DNA from: QIAW01 sp035487295
Lineage (GTDB): Bacteria > Acidobacteriota > Terriglobia > Terriglobales > Acidobacteriaceae
Length of the DNA stretch: 64,000 nt
Direction: 5' to 3'
NCBI GenBank assembly: GCA_035487295.1
Contig: DATHMH010000010.1
Coordinates: 1-64,000, forward strand
Position numbers and translations under genes: made by a program. Shown here piece after piece: positions 50,701 to 59,200 of the stretch (the stretch's first letter is position 1; each line of letters begins with the position of its first letter). The notes under the pieces are model-generated. The model was given only the letters and a program-made list of their open reading frames with translations, did no database searches and was not told the DNA's origin.

Positions 50701-50904
50701 CTCCAGCGGCGTGGCAACGGCTGAAGCCATGGTTTCAGGACTCGCTCCCGGCAATCCCGCTGAAACCTGGATCACAGGATTTTCCACTTGGGGAAGAGGT
50801 GCTACGGGAAGAAAATTAAAAGCCAGCGCCCCGGCCATCAGCAGGCCGGCAGCCAGCAGCGATGTTCCGATAGGACGCTTAATGAACGGCGCAGAAATGT
50901 TCAT
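47782..50904 (-). CDS. mdtC: RND efflux pump inner-membrane subunit, MdtC-like
   Basis: 1040 residues, the usual RND (HAE1) size with 12 transmembrane helices and two large periplasmic loops. Motifs: PLERQFGRIAGITQMISSSQ in the first loop, the proton-relay pair in GFVVDDAIVVLENI (helix 4), and ALGALPLWLGTGTGSELRRP near the end. Starts two bases after the stop of the preceding RND gene. Two different RND subunits in one operon behind one adaptor is the MdtABC/MuxABC arrangement, in which the two form a mixed trimer. The outer-membrane TolC-type channel is not in the window. The 3' end faces the USP gene on the same strand. Confidence 0.93.
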   Translation of the reverse strand: MNISAPFIKRPIGTSLLAAGLLMAGALAFNFLPVAPLPQVENPVIQVSAGLPGASPETMASAVATPLERQFGRIAGITQMISSSQFGSTNITLTFDLNRNIDAAGRDVQAAINAARGQLPTNLPSNPSYRKVNPADSPIMILALTSDTITLPRIYDAADSILAQKLSQVSGVGQVSVSGGARPAVRAEVNPMLLNKLGVGIDQVRVALGLANANRPKGEVNNAINTWTLNDTDQLFTADQYRSLVVATDKNGGTTRLGDVADVQDSVEDTRNIGLANGKPAVLMIVFRQPGANIIETVDRVRSLLPQLQASIPPSIHLDIVLDRTTTIRASVHDTELTLVISIVLVILVVFAFLRTVRATVIPSVAVPLSLIGTFAVMYLLGYSLDNLSLMALAISTGFVVDDAIVVLENITRYLEKGMTPVQAAYQGAREIGFTVLSMSTSLVAVFIPILLMTGLVGRLFREFAVTLSIAILVSLLVSLTTTPTMCAQLLRPIEGEQRHNWIYRLNERAFDTILGGYKHSLQWVLRHQFPTLCVTIATAALSGFLYTMVPTGFFPQQDTGRLVGSVQAAQDISFAAMRQKMLQLTNLVIKDPATNTVIGFAGGNNTNTGRMFVTLKPKSETKMTADQVINRLRGKLAVVPGATLFMQSAQDLQIGGRQSNAQYQYTLQSENLNDLDTWSPRLLQKMRGLAELRDVSTDQQDRGLEALVVIDRDTAARLGINPSDIDSTLYDAFGQRQVSTMYRQLNQYHVVMEVAPEFNQSPLALQDIYVRSSNGSQVPLAAFAHFQNSSVSIAVNHQGQFPAATISFNLAPGISLSQATLAIENAERAIGFPATIQASFQGTAAAYKDSLSNQPLLIAAALLTVYLVLGILYESYIHPITILSTLPSAGVGALLALLFFNMELNIIGLIGILLLIGIVKKNAIMMIDFALEAERGEKKSPVDAIYEACILRFRPIMMTTMAAALGALPLWLGTGTGSELRRPLGITIFWGLIFSQMLTLYTTPVVYIYLDRFRLWATGRRGHLEEGSAPDSPNPTPAG

Positions 50905-50906
50905 GG

Positions 50907-53900
50907 CTAATCTGCCGCCGCCGGCTCCTCCATGGTGTTGCCAACGTGCAAGCGCTCAAACTTTCTGGACAAGCGGTCAAACCACAGATAAACCACCGGG
51001 GTTGTATAGAGCGTGAGCATCTGGCTGAAAATCAGCCCGCCCACAATCGTAATACCCAGAGGACGGCGCAATTCCGAACCTGTTCCCGCACCCAGGGCCA
51101 GCGGCAGGCCGCCGAGCAGCGCGGTCATGGTGGTCATCAGAATAGGACGAAAACGTAGCAGGCAGGCCTGGTAGATCGCCTCGCGCGGCGGTTTCTGCTC
51201 CACACGCTCGGCTTCCAGCGCGAAATCGATCATCATAATGGCATTTTTCATCACGATGCCGATGAGCAGGATGATCCCAATCAGCGCCACCACACCCAGA
51301 TCATTGCCCGTCAGAAGCAGCGCCAGTATGGCGCCCACCCCGGCCGAAGGCAGCGTGGAAAGAATCGTAGCGGGGTGGATGTAGCTTTCATAGAGCACCC
51401 CCAGCACGATATAGACGGTAATGATGGCGGCCAGAATCAGCCAGGGTTCCGACGAGAGCGAATTCTGGAAGGCCGCCGCCGTCCCCTGAAAGCTGGTATT
51501 GATGCTGGGCGGCATCAGGATATCCTGCTTTGCCTGTTCGATCACCTGCGTGGCCGCACCGAGCGAAACGCCGGGCGCAAGATTGAAGGAGAGGGTCACC
51601 ACGGGAAATTGTCCCTGGTGGTTGATGGAAAGCGGCGCATTGCCAGGCTGCATGGTGGTGAAAGCAGAAAGCGGCACCTGCGTGCCGGTACCCGATTTCA
51701 CGTAAATATCTTTCAGCGAATCCGGGTTTTGCTCGAAGTTAGGTGCGGCCTCCAGCACCACGTGGTACTGGTTCAACTGCGTATAGATGGTTGATATCTG
51801 CCGCTGCCCGAAGGCGTCATACAGCGTGTCGTCAATTGTCTGCGGAAGAATCCCCAATCGGGAAGCCGTGTCCCGGTCAATGACTAGTTCGGCACGCAGG
51901 CCGTTGGTCTGCTGGTCGCTGGCCACATCGCGCAGCTCCGGCAGAGTTTGCATTTTGGCGAGCAGTTTGGGCGCCCACACCGCCAGCTCCTGCGCATCGG
52001 CGTCTTCCACCGAGTATTGGAACTGCGTCCGGCTGATGCGGTCTTCCACCGTGAGGTCCTGCACGGGCTGCATGTAGAGCGTAATACCGCGCACATTGGC
52101 AACCTGCGATTGCAGCCGCCGGATGATATCTGAAGCCGTGTCGCTGCGCTGGTTGCGGGGCTTCAGGTTGATCTGGATGCGCCCGCTGTTGGGAGTGGTG
52201 TTGGTGCCATCGATGCCGATAAATGAAGAAAGGCTCTCCACGTCGGGGTCTTTCAGAATCACCGCCGCCAGCGCCTGCTGGCGTTGGGCCAGGGCCTGAA
52301 AGGAGACGCTCTCAGGAGCTTCCGTGATCCCCAGGATAAAACCTGTGTCCTGCACCGGGAAAAAACCCTTGGGTACCACGGCGAAAAGCAGCAGGGTCAG
52401 GGCAACGGTTCCAAACGCGAGCAGCAAGATGGCGGTCTGATGCTGCAAGACCCATTTCAGCGTGCGTCCGTAAAAGGCGACAACCCGCTGATAAAAATCT
52501 TCCGAAACCTGGTAAAAGCGCCCATGCTCATCGGCGCGTTTCATCTTCAGCAGCTTGGCAGACATCATGGGCGTAAGGGTGAGCGATACCGCGGCCGAAA
52601 CCAGGATGGTCACCGCCAGCGTCACGGCAAACTCGCGGAATAGCCGGCCTACGATGTCGCCGATGAACAGAAGCGGAATCAGCACGCCCATCAGCGAAAC
52701 CGTGAGTGAGATGATGGTGAACCCGATCTGTCCCGATCCCTTGAGGGCGGCATCCAGCGGAGCATCGCCCTGCTCCAGGAAGCGATTGATGTTCTCAATC
52801 ATGACGATGGCGTCATCCACAACGAATCCCGTGGAGATGGTCAGCGCCATCAGGGTCAGATTGTTGAGGCTGTAGCCCAGCAGGTACATCACGCCGAACG
52901 TTCCCACAATGGAAAGCGGCACAGCCACGCCGGGGATGATGGTAGCAGGAAGATTTCGTAGGAAAAGAAAGATCACCAGCACGACCAGCCCGATGGTGAG
53001 CACCAGTTCGAACTGCACATCCTGCACCGAAGCCCGTATGGTCTGGGTGCGGTCGGTGAGAATCGCCACCCGGATCGATGGAGGCAGGGTGGCCTGAAGC
53101 TGCGGCAGCAAAGCCTTGATGTGGTCTACGACTGTGATGATGTTTGCGCCCGGCTGGCGCTGGATATTCATGATGACCGCCGGAGTGAGATTCATCCACG
53201 CGGCCTGCTTCACGTTTTCCGCGCTGTCAATGACCGCGGCCACGTCCGAGAGCCGCACCGGCGCTCCGTCTTTATAAGCAACAATCAGGGGCTTGTATTG
53301 GCTGCTGGAGCTAAGTTGGTCGTTGGCTCCAATCGTGTAGGACTGGCGGGGACCGTCCAATATCCCCTTCGCTTGATCAACATTGGCCTGGCCCAACGAG
53401 GTACGCAAATCTTCCAGGCTCAGGCCATATGACGCGAGCGCCGTTGGGTTGGCTTGAATACGCACCGCCGGCTTTTGGCCTCCGCTGATGGAGACCAGCC
53501 CGACTCCCGACAACTGCGAAATCTTCTGCGCCAACTGGGTATCGGCGACGTCCTCGACCCGGGAGAGAGGCAGTGAATCGGAAGTCAGCGCCAGGGTAAT
53601 GATGGGAGCATCCGCTGGATTCACCTTGCTGTAGACCGGCGGGTTCGGCAGGTCGCGCGGCAGATACGTAGTCGCGCCATTGATGGCGGCCTGCACCTCC
53701 TGCTCGGCCACGTCAATATTCTGATCGAGATTGAACTGCAATGTGATGATCGAGCTGCCAAAAGAGCTGGTGGAAGTCATCTGGCTCAGCCCGGGCACCT
53801 GCCCGAATTGCCGCTCCAGGGGCGAAGTCACAGAAGAGGTCATGACGTCCGGATCGGCCCCGGGATAGAAGGTCATGACCTGGATCGTCGGGTAATCGAC

Positions 53901-54017
53901 TTCCGGCAGGGCGGAAACCGGTAATTGTTTGTACGCAACTATGCCCACCAGCAGCAGGCCAAACGTCAACAACGATGTGGCTACCGGCCGTAAAATGAAT
54001 ATCCGCGACGGGCTCAT
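50907..54017 (-). CDS. mdtB: RND efflux pump inner-membrane subunit, MdtB-like
   Basis: 1036 residues. Starts with MSPSRIFILRPVATSLLTFG then LLLVGIVAYKQLPVSALPEV, the signature RND first helix. Proton relay D-D in GFVVDDAIVMIENINRF, and SPLERQFGQVPGLSQMTSTS in the porter domain. Its ATG overlaps the stop of the adaptor gene (ATGA), and its own stop lies two bases before the next pump gene, so all three are one operon. It differs from its partner in sequence throughout, as in MdtB/MdtC pairs. In Enterobacteria MdtABC exports bile salts, novobiocin and metal-related compounds; substrate here unknown. Confidence 0.93.
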   Translation of the reverse strand: MSPSRIFILRPVATSLLTFGLLLVGIVAYKQLPVSALPEVDYPTIQVMTFYPGADPDVMTSSVTSPLERQFGQVPGLSQMTSTSSFGSSIITLQFNLDQNIDVAEQEVQAAINGATTYLPRDLPNPPVYSKVNPADAPIITLALTSDSLPLSRVEDVADTQLAQKISQLSGVGLVSISGGQKPAVRIQANPTALASYGLSLEDLRTSLGQANVDQAKGILDGPRQSYTIGANDQLSSSSQYKPLIVAYKDGAPVRLSDVAAVIDSAENVKQAAWMNLTPAVIMNIQRQPGANIITVVDHIKALLPQLQATLPPSIRVAILTDRTQTIRASVQDVQFELVLTIGLVVLVIFLFLRNLPATIIPGVAVPLSIVGTFGVMYLLGYSLNNLTLMALTISTGFVVDDAIVMIENINRFLEQGDAPLDAALKGSGQIGFTIISLTVSLMGVLIPLLFIGDIVGRLFREFAVTLAVTILVSAAVSLTLTPMMSAKLLKMKRADEHGRFYQVSEDFYQRVVAFYGRTLKWVLQHQTAILLLAFGTVALTLLLFAVVPKGFFPVQDTGFILGITEAPESVSFQALAQRQQALAAVILKDPDVESLSSFIGIDGTNTTPNSGRIQINLKPRNQRSDTASDIIRRLQSQVANVRGITLYMQPVQDLTVEDRISRTQFQYSVEDADAQELAVWAPKLLAKMQTLPELRDVASDQQTNGLRAELVIDRDTASRLGILPQTIDDTLYDAFGQRQISTIYTQLNQYHVVLEAAPNFEQNPDSLKDIYVKSGTGTQVPLSAFTTMQPGNAPLSINHQGQFPVVTLSFNLAPGVSLGAATQVIEQAKQDILMPPSINTSFQGTAAAFQNSLSSEPWLILAAIITVYIVLGVLYESYIHPATILSTLPSAGVGAILALLLTGNDLGVVALIGIILLIGIVMKNAIMMIDFALEAERVEQKPPREAIYQACLLRFRPILMTTMTALLGGLPLALGAGTGSELRRPLGITIVGGLIFSQMLTLYTTPVVYLWFDRLSRKFERLHVGNTMEEPAAAD

Positions 54018-55306
54018 GATGATGGTGTTCCCGAAGATGCAGTTCCGGAAGGGGGCGTTCCTGAAGCGCCTGTTCCAGATTGTGGCGCCGCGCCGTTCCT
54101 CTGCCCGCCGCCACCGCCCATCTGATAGTCAACCTTGCTGCCGTTTTGCAGCTTGTCTTGGCCATCGGTAACGACCAGGTCTCCCGGCTGCAATCCGCTG
54201 GCAATCGCGGCCACGTTGCCTTGCGTCAAACTGACCGTAACCGGCCGGAGCTCCGCGCTTTTGTCTTTCTCGTTGACAACATACACAAACGCTCCCTGCG
54301 GACCGTGCTGAACGGCAGCGTTCGGAACGATGATCGTGTTCTTACGCACTTCTAAAAGCAGATTCACATTGACGAATTGATTGGGCCACAGCGTGCCTTC
54401 TTTGTTATCAAACATGGATTTGAGGCGGCCCGTTCCGGTGGTTGGATCAATCTCGTTATCGATGGTCAACAGGGTTCCCGTCGCCAATTTGGTCTGGTCG
54501 TCACGGCTGTAGGCTTCCACCTGCAGCGGCCCCTGGCGCAGGTGTTGCGCGACGGCGGGAAGATTATCTTCGGGTAGCGTAAACAAAACCGCAATCGGTT
54601 CCAGTTGCGTGATAACCAGCAGGCCATTGGCATCGGAGGCATGCACGATGTTCCCCGGGTCAACCAACCGCAACCCAATACGCCCGCTGATCGGCGCCGT
54701 AATATGGCAATATGTGAGTTGCAATTTGGCGTTGTCAATCTGTGCCTGGTCAGAGCGGACCGCGCCCTCGAGCTGGTCCACCAGCGCAGCCTGCGTATCC
54801 ACTTGTTGCTGCGCAATGATGCCCGAAGGCAACAGCCCGGTAAAACGCTCGAGATTCAATTTGGCGTCGCGCAGCGATGCCTCGTCTTTGAACTGTTGCG
54901 CCTGCGCCTGGCTGAGCTGAACTTCAAACGGCCGCGGATCGATCACTGCCAGTAGCTCGCCCTTCCTGACTTGCTGTCCTTCTTTGAAAGGAACGCTTAC
55001 AAGCTGGCCATCGACACGGCTTTTGACGGTAACCGTGTAGGAAGCTTCAACAGAACCAAGACCAGTCAGATAAACAGACATGTCTTGCTGCCGAACTTTG
55101 CCAACCGTGACCGTGGTCGGCCGGCTGGTCGCCGCAGCCGCCTTCGAGGTGGAAGTGGCGCCGCTACAACCCCAGCAAATCAGGCACGCAAGCGCGACGA
55201 CAGCAGGGAAAATAGCTCGAGTTATAGTTTGTTGTCTCTGGCAGTGAGCAGTGCTCTCGCAAGTCGGTATCGGTAAATACGGCTTAATGGCTTTATGCAT
55301 TCTCAC
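54014..55306 (-). CDS. mdtA: RND efflux pump periplasmic adaptor subunit, MdtA-like
   Basis: 430 residues. N-terminal hydrophobic segment ending in a probable lipobox (LICWGCS, Cys about 47) anchors it. Then the barrel-sandwich/lipoyl halves (TVTVKSRVDGQLVSVPFKEG, QQVRKGELLAVIDPRPFEVQ), an alpha-helical hairpin (LSQAQAQQFKDEASLRDAKL), the second lipoyl half (TYCHITAPISGRIGLRLVDP) and the beta-barrel (EPIAVLFTLPEDNLPAVAQH). The last 45 residues are Gly/Ser/Thr/Pro-rich. It links the pumps to an outer-membrane channel. First gene of the mdt operon; its start has several in-frame candidates (Met1 or Met3). Confidence 0.93.
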   Translation of the reverse strand: MRMHKAIKPYLPIPTCESTAHCQRQQTITRAIFPAVVALACLICWGCSGATSTSKAAAATSRPTTVTVGKVRQQDMSVYLTGLGSVEASYTVTVKSRVDGQLVSVPFKEGQQVRKGELLAVIDPRPFEVQLSQAQAQQFKDEASLRDAKLNLERFTGLLPSGIIAQQQVDTQAALVDQLEGAVRSDQAQIDNAKLQLTYCHITAPISGRIGLRLVDPGNIVHASDANGLLVITQLEPIAVLFTLPEDNLPAVAQHLRQGPLQVEAYSRDDQTKLATGTLLTIDNEIDPTTGTGRLKSMFDNKEGTLWPNQFVNVNLLLEVRKNTIIVPNAAVQHGPQGAFVYVVNEKDKSAELRPVTVSLTQGNVAAIASGLQPGDLVVTDGQDKLQNGSKVDYQMGGGGGQRNGAAPQSGTGASGTPPSGTASSGTPSS

Positions 55307-55695
55307 TCACAGGTCCAGGCATAGGTTCCTCATTACGTTTGCCATCCATACTGCTCTCGGAGGACAAAAAAACTCTGACAAAAAAATGAAAACTGAGTGC
55401 CGCGCCAGGGTCAAATCACCTTGCAACAAACAGCATGAGACCTTGGTAGAAAGCTTGTCAATAGAAGCGCCACAGCATTTACAAAAATTTACTCTTGTTG
55501 ACCATCTCTTTACCCGACAATAGCTTACGCGATGTTTGAATGTCTTGCAGTGCAACGCAATGTCGGCCATTTTAAAAAGAAAACGTCCAACTTGAAAGCG
55601 AACTGCCCGATGCCGGATAGCAGATAAACATGAGCTATGATGAAGCCGTTTCCGAAAACAGCCTGAGAATAGCACCTATCCAAATAGACATTTAG
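55307..55695. other. Gene-free divergent spacer between the mdt operon and the TonB-type receptor
   Basis: 389 bases with no supportable gene; it must hold promoters for both divergent units. A 122-residue frame on the minus strand fills most of it but has no family features and unlikely Cys-rich composition (CCGAS, SCCLL), so I do not call it. No palindromic operator is obvious. The receptor start at 55696 lacks a strong ribosome binding site. Confidence 0.55.
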
Positions 55696-58600
55696 ATGAC
55701 AAAACGCCTCTTCCAGCTTAAGCCAGCCAGTTTCTCTGCCCCTTCGGCGCAGCCCGTAACGGTTTGCCTAGCAGTGTATTTCCTGCTCGCCTGTACGCTG
55801 GCTATGGCCCAGGCCTCCGCGCCGGCCAATCAGGGCGGCACGATTCGCGGAGTCGTGAAGTCGGGCAACATGCCCATCCCGGGGGTCGCCGTGACCGCCG
55901 TCAATCCACAGACCCGTCAACGGGTGGTTACATGGACAGATGTGGATGGCGCCTATTCGCTCCAGGTTCCGGAAGATGGCAGCTACTTTGTGCGCACGCA
56001 AATGGCGGCTTTTGCTCCCGCATTCACCCAGGTAACGATCAACGCGGCCAATCGCACTGCCAAAGCCGACCTGGAGATGTTTCTGCAATCTCGCGCCCCC
56101 GACACTCGCCAGCAGTTCATGCAGCAGATGGCTGCCCAGGGAGGCCGTGGCTTTCAAAGCCTGTCAGTAACGCCAGGCGAGGGTGGAACAGATTCATCTG
56201 CAAGCGCAGCCGATGACCCGTCGGCATCTGCTGGCATTACCGCCTTGGGAACCGCTGCCGGCTCGGCTACAGAATCGGTGGCGGTCTCTGGCTCGACGGA
56301 AAATTCAAGTCTTGCGGGCATGAGCAGTGAGGAACTTCAGCAAAGGGTGCAGGAGTTTCGTGATCAGCAAAACGCGCCCGGTGGCGGCGGATTTCGCGGA
56401 GGCGAAGGCGGCGGATTTTTCGGCGGCGGCGGATTCGGGGGCGGTGGGTTTGGCGGCGGTGGCGGCGGATTTGGAATCGGCCGCGGCCGCTTCAACATCA
56501 ACAAGCCGCACGGCTCAATTTACTACAGCATTGGCGATTCGGCGCTGAACGCGGCCGGGTATTCGCTGCCCGGAACACCCACCTCCAAACCGAACTACTT
56601 CCAGAGCCGATTCGGAGCGACCTTGGGCGGCCCTTTGAACATCCCCAAAATCTATAAAGGGGGTGACAAGACCTCCTACTTCATTAACTACACCGGCAAT
56701 GTGGGAGAAAATCCTTTCGATCAGTTTGCCACGGTGCCAACTCTTGCCGAGCGCAACGGAGACTTTTCCGCCACAACTATTGCTGGCGGCCGCAACGCCG
56801 GAGCACCGGTGCAGATCTTCGATCCCACTACCCAAACGCCTTTTCTTAATAACACCATTCCGGCCAATCGCATCAACTCAGCCGCGGCAGGCTTGCTGGC
56901 ATTCATTCCACTGCCAAATTTGCCGGGCGATACCCAAAACTTTCACCGCACGACGTCATTCACGAGCGACATTAACGCCATCAGCGTGCGCATCAATCAT
57001 ATCCTGGGGTCACCTCCCCCTCGGCGAACCGGGAGCGGAGACAGGGGTGGCGGCCGTGGCGGCAGAGGAGGGCGTTCTTCCACCAAGAGCATCAACTTCG
57101 GATTGTCTTATCAGACACGCGACAGCGTTCAGCTCAATCCCTTTCCCAGCATTGCTGGCACGACCCGAGTGCATAACCTCGACGTGCCGGTAGGCTACAC
57201 TCGTAGCTTCGGCAAGATCAACAACATCCTGCGTTTTGATTTCAACCAGAGCCGCAGTTCCACGCGCAATCTTTATGCCTTTGCGCAAAATATCACCGGC
57301 AACCTGGGCATCAATGGCGTTTCACAGAACCCATTCGACTGGGGACTGCCCGGCCTTTCTTTTTCCAACTTCAACGGCATTCAAGATGTGACGCCCGCGC
57401 AGACCAGGAACCAGACATATTCCATCTCTGATTTCATGGTTTGGAGCCGGGGCAGGCATACGTTGCGATGGGGCGGAGACTTTCGCCTCATTCAGCTCAA
57501 TATTCGGACCGACCGCAACGCTCGCGGGACGTTTACCTTCAGCGGCTTGAACACAGCACAATTAATCAGCACGCCAAAGGGCCTGGCGCCGGCGCCCAAC
57601 ACAGGCTTCGATTTTGCCGACTTCCTCCTCGGCCTGCCGCAGCAGACCTCGGCCCAGTTTGGGACCAACAATTATGACTTCCATGGAAACTTCTGGGACA
57701 TGTTCGTGCAGGATGAGTGGCGTGCCACCAGCAACCTGAGTTTCAATTTGGGCCTGCGCTATGAATATGTCTCGCCCTACACCGAGTCGCACAACCAGAT
57801 CGCGAACCTCATATTTACCCCGGGACTCACGGCCGTATTGCCGGTGCTTCCCGGGCAGTCAGGTCTTCCCGCTTCTTTAGTGCGTCCTGACCGGAACAAT
57901 TTCGCTCCCCGGGTTGGCATTGCATGGAAGGCGACCCCTAAGACAGTTGTGCGCGCAAGCTACGGCATGAATTACAACACCGGCGCCTACGCCAGCATGA
58001 TTCAGCAGCTCGCTTTTCAGCCTCCTTTTTCATTTACCCAGACCAACACCGAGTCGTCTGCGACTCCATTAACTTTGCAGAATGGATTTCTGCCCGCCCA
58101 AAACGGGTTAGTCACCAATAACTATGCGGTAGACCCGAATTACCGGCTGGGATACGTCCAGATATGGAACGCCGATGTGCAGGAGGAAATCACACCCACG
58201 GTGATCCTCAACTTTGACTACACCGGCACCAAGGGCACGCGGCTCGATGTTGTTGAAGCTCCCAACCGTACATCAACCGGCCTTCTCAATCCCAATGTTC
58301 AACCTTTCACATGGGAGACCTCTGCCGCCGATTCGACAGCGAACGCCGCCTCGGTGCGCGCCCGCAAGCGCCTGCAACATGGAATTTCCATCGGCGGTAC
58401 TTATACCTTCTCCAAGTCCATTGACAACGCTTCGAGCATCGGCGGAGGCGCAACCGTAGTGGCGCAAGATCCGAATGATCTCGCTGCCGAGCGCGGTCTC
58501 TCCAGCTTCGACCAGCGGCACCGCTTCACCGCCGATTATCTCTGGGAGCTGCCCTTCGGCCACGACAAGCGCTGGCTCACCGACAGCAGTGCATGGCGCG

Positions 58601-59055
58601 ACATCTTTGGCGATTGGCAATGGAGCGGCGACTGGACCATCGCCTCTGGCCTCCCATTCACGCCTCAAGTCCTGAATAACTTCGCCGATATCAGCCGCGG
58701 AACCAACGGAACCTTGCGCCCCAACGTGACCGGCCAGCAGGTGCCGCTCTCGAATCCCACCGTGGCCGAATGGTTTAACACGGCAGCCTTTGTCACCCCA
58801 CCCAATGGACAATTTGGGAACGCCCGCCGAAACAGCATCGAAGGCCCGGGTTCGGTCGTGTTTGATATGGCGCTGACCAAAGTATTTCCCATGAAAGAGG
58901 CTCGCGTAATGGAACTGCGCGCCCAGGCCACGAACGTGTTTAACACCCCCCAATTCACCTCCATCAGCACAGTCGTGGATTCGCGCACCTACGGCCAGGT
59001 AACCAGAGCAGGTTCCATGCGGACCGTGCTGCTTACAGCACGCTTCCGCTTCTGA
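55696..59055 (+). CDS. TonB-dependent receptor-like outer-membrane protein with carboxypeptidase-regulatory domain (Oar-like)
   Basis: 1119 residues. Signal peptide region PVTVCLAVYFLLACTLAMAQ; a carboxypeptidase-regulatory-like (CarboxypepD_reg/Cna-B) domain at about 38-125 (GTIRGVVKSGNMPIPGVAVT, VDGAYSLQVPEDGSYFVRTQ); then a linker with an extraordinary glycine-rich run at about 228-260 (repeated GGGGFGG units); then the beta-barrel, which ends in the aromatic ARFRF typical of outer-membrane proteins. Internal blocks such as YFINYTGNVGENPFDQFATV and NSIEGPGSVVFDMALTKVFP belong to the Oar-like receptors that are expanded in Acidobacteriota. It presumably imports or binds large polymers. A classical TonB box is not obvious to me. 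It heads a cluster of co-oriented secreted proteins up to the end of the window. Confidence 0.9.
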   Translation: MTKRLFQLKPASFSAPSAQPVTVCLAVYFLLACTLAMAQASAPANQGGTIRGVVKSGNMPIPGVAVTAVNPQTRQRVVTWTDVDGAYSLQVPEDGSYFVRTQMAAFAPAFTQVTINAANRTAKADLEMFLQSRAPDTRQQFMQQMAAQGGRGFQSLSVTPGEGGTDSSASAADDPSASAGITALGTAAGSATESVAVSGSTENSSLAGMSSEELQQRVQEFRDQQNAPGGGGFRGGEGGGFFGGGGFGGGGFGGGGGGFGIGRGRFNINKPHGSIYYSIGDSALNAAGYSLPGTPTSKPNYFQSRFGATLGGPLNIPKIYKGGDKTSYFINYTGNVGENPFDQFATVPTLAERNGDFSATTIAGGRNAGAPVQIFDPTTQTPFLNNTIPANRINSAAAGLLAFIPLPNLPGDTQNFHRTTSFTSDINAISVRINHILGSPPPRRTGSGDRGGGRGGRGGRSSTKSINFGLSYQTRDSVQLNPFPSIAGTTRVHNLDVPVGYTRSFGKINNILRFDFNQSRSSTRNLYAFAQNITGNLGINGVSQNPFDWGLPGLSFSNFNGIQDVTPAQTRNQTYSISDFMVWSRGRHTLRWGGDFRLIQLNIRTDRNARGTFTFSGLNTAQLISTPKGLAPAPNTGFDFADFLLGLPQQTSAQFGTNNYDFHGNFWDMFVQDEWRATSNLSFNLGLRYEYVSPYTESHNQIANLIFTPGLTAVLPVLPGQSGLPASLVRPDRNNFAPRVGIAWKATPKTVVRASYGMNYNTGAYASMIQQLAFQPPFSFTQTNTESSATPLTLQNGFLPAQNGLVTNNYAVDPNYRLGYVQIWNADVQEEITPTVILNFDYTGTKGTRLDVVEAPNRTSTGLLNPNVQPFTWETSAADSTANAASVRARKRLQHGISIGGTYTFSKSIDNASSIGGGATVVAQDPNDLAAERGLSSFDQRHRFTADYLWELPFGHDKRWLTDSSAWRDIFGDWQWSGDWTIASGLPFTPQVLNNFADISRGTNGTLRPNVTGQQVPLSNPTVAEWFNTAAFVTPPNGQFGNARRNSIEGPGSVVFDMALTKVFPMKEARVMELRAQATNVFNTPQFTSISTVVDSRTYGQVTRAGSMRTVLLTARFRF

Positions 59056-59103
59056 GGATTCAATGAGATTTATTAAATCTATTTTTATTAAATCCATTAC
59101 GCA

Positions 59104-59200
59104 CTGTCATCCTGAGCCCGCGAAGCGGGAGAAGGATCTCCGATGGACTCGGACAACTACCCGTGCCTCCAATCGGACATACCAAGATTTGTCCCCCGTA
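59104..59200 (+). repeat. TGTCATCCTGAGC-type dispersed element forming the leader of the VWA gene
   Basis: TGTCATCCTGAGCCCGCGAA, GCGGGAGAAGGATCTC and further on GGACATACCAAGATTTGTCC. Related elements are at 20397-20465 and 21932-21972. In frame with the VWA gene it would encode THCHPEPAKREKDLRW, a typical spurious translation of this repeat, which shows that the true start is further downstream (ATG 59201). Confidence 0.7.

Noticed and set aside
55307..55675. 122-codon minus-strand frame in the mdt/receptor spacer
   Set aside because: Cys-rich, no family resemblance, no ribosome binding site; the spacer is needed for two divergent promoters.
59063..59200. Upstream extension of the VWA protein to residue 1 at 59063
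   Set aside because: The extension translates a dispersed repeat and would bury the signal peptide 46 residues inside.
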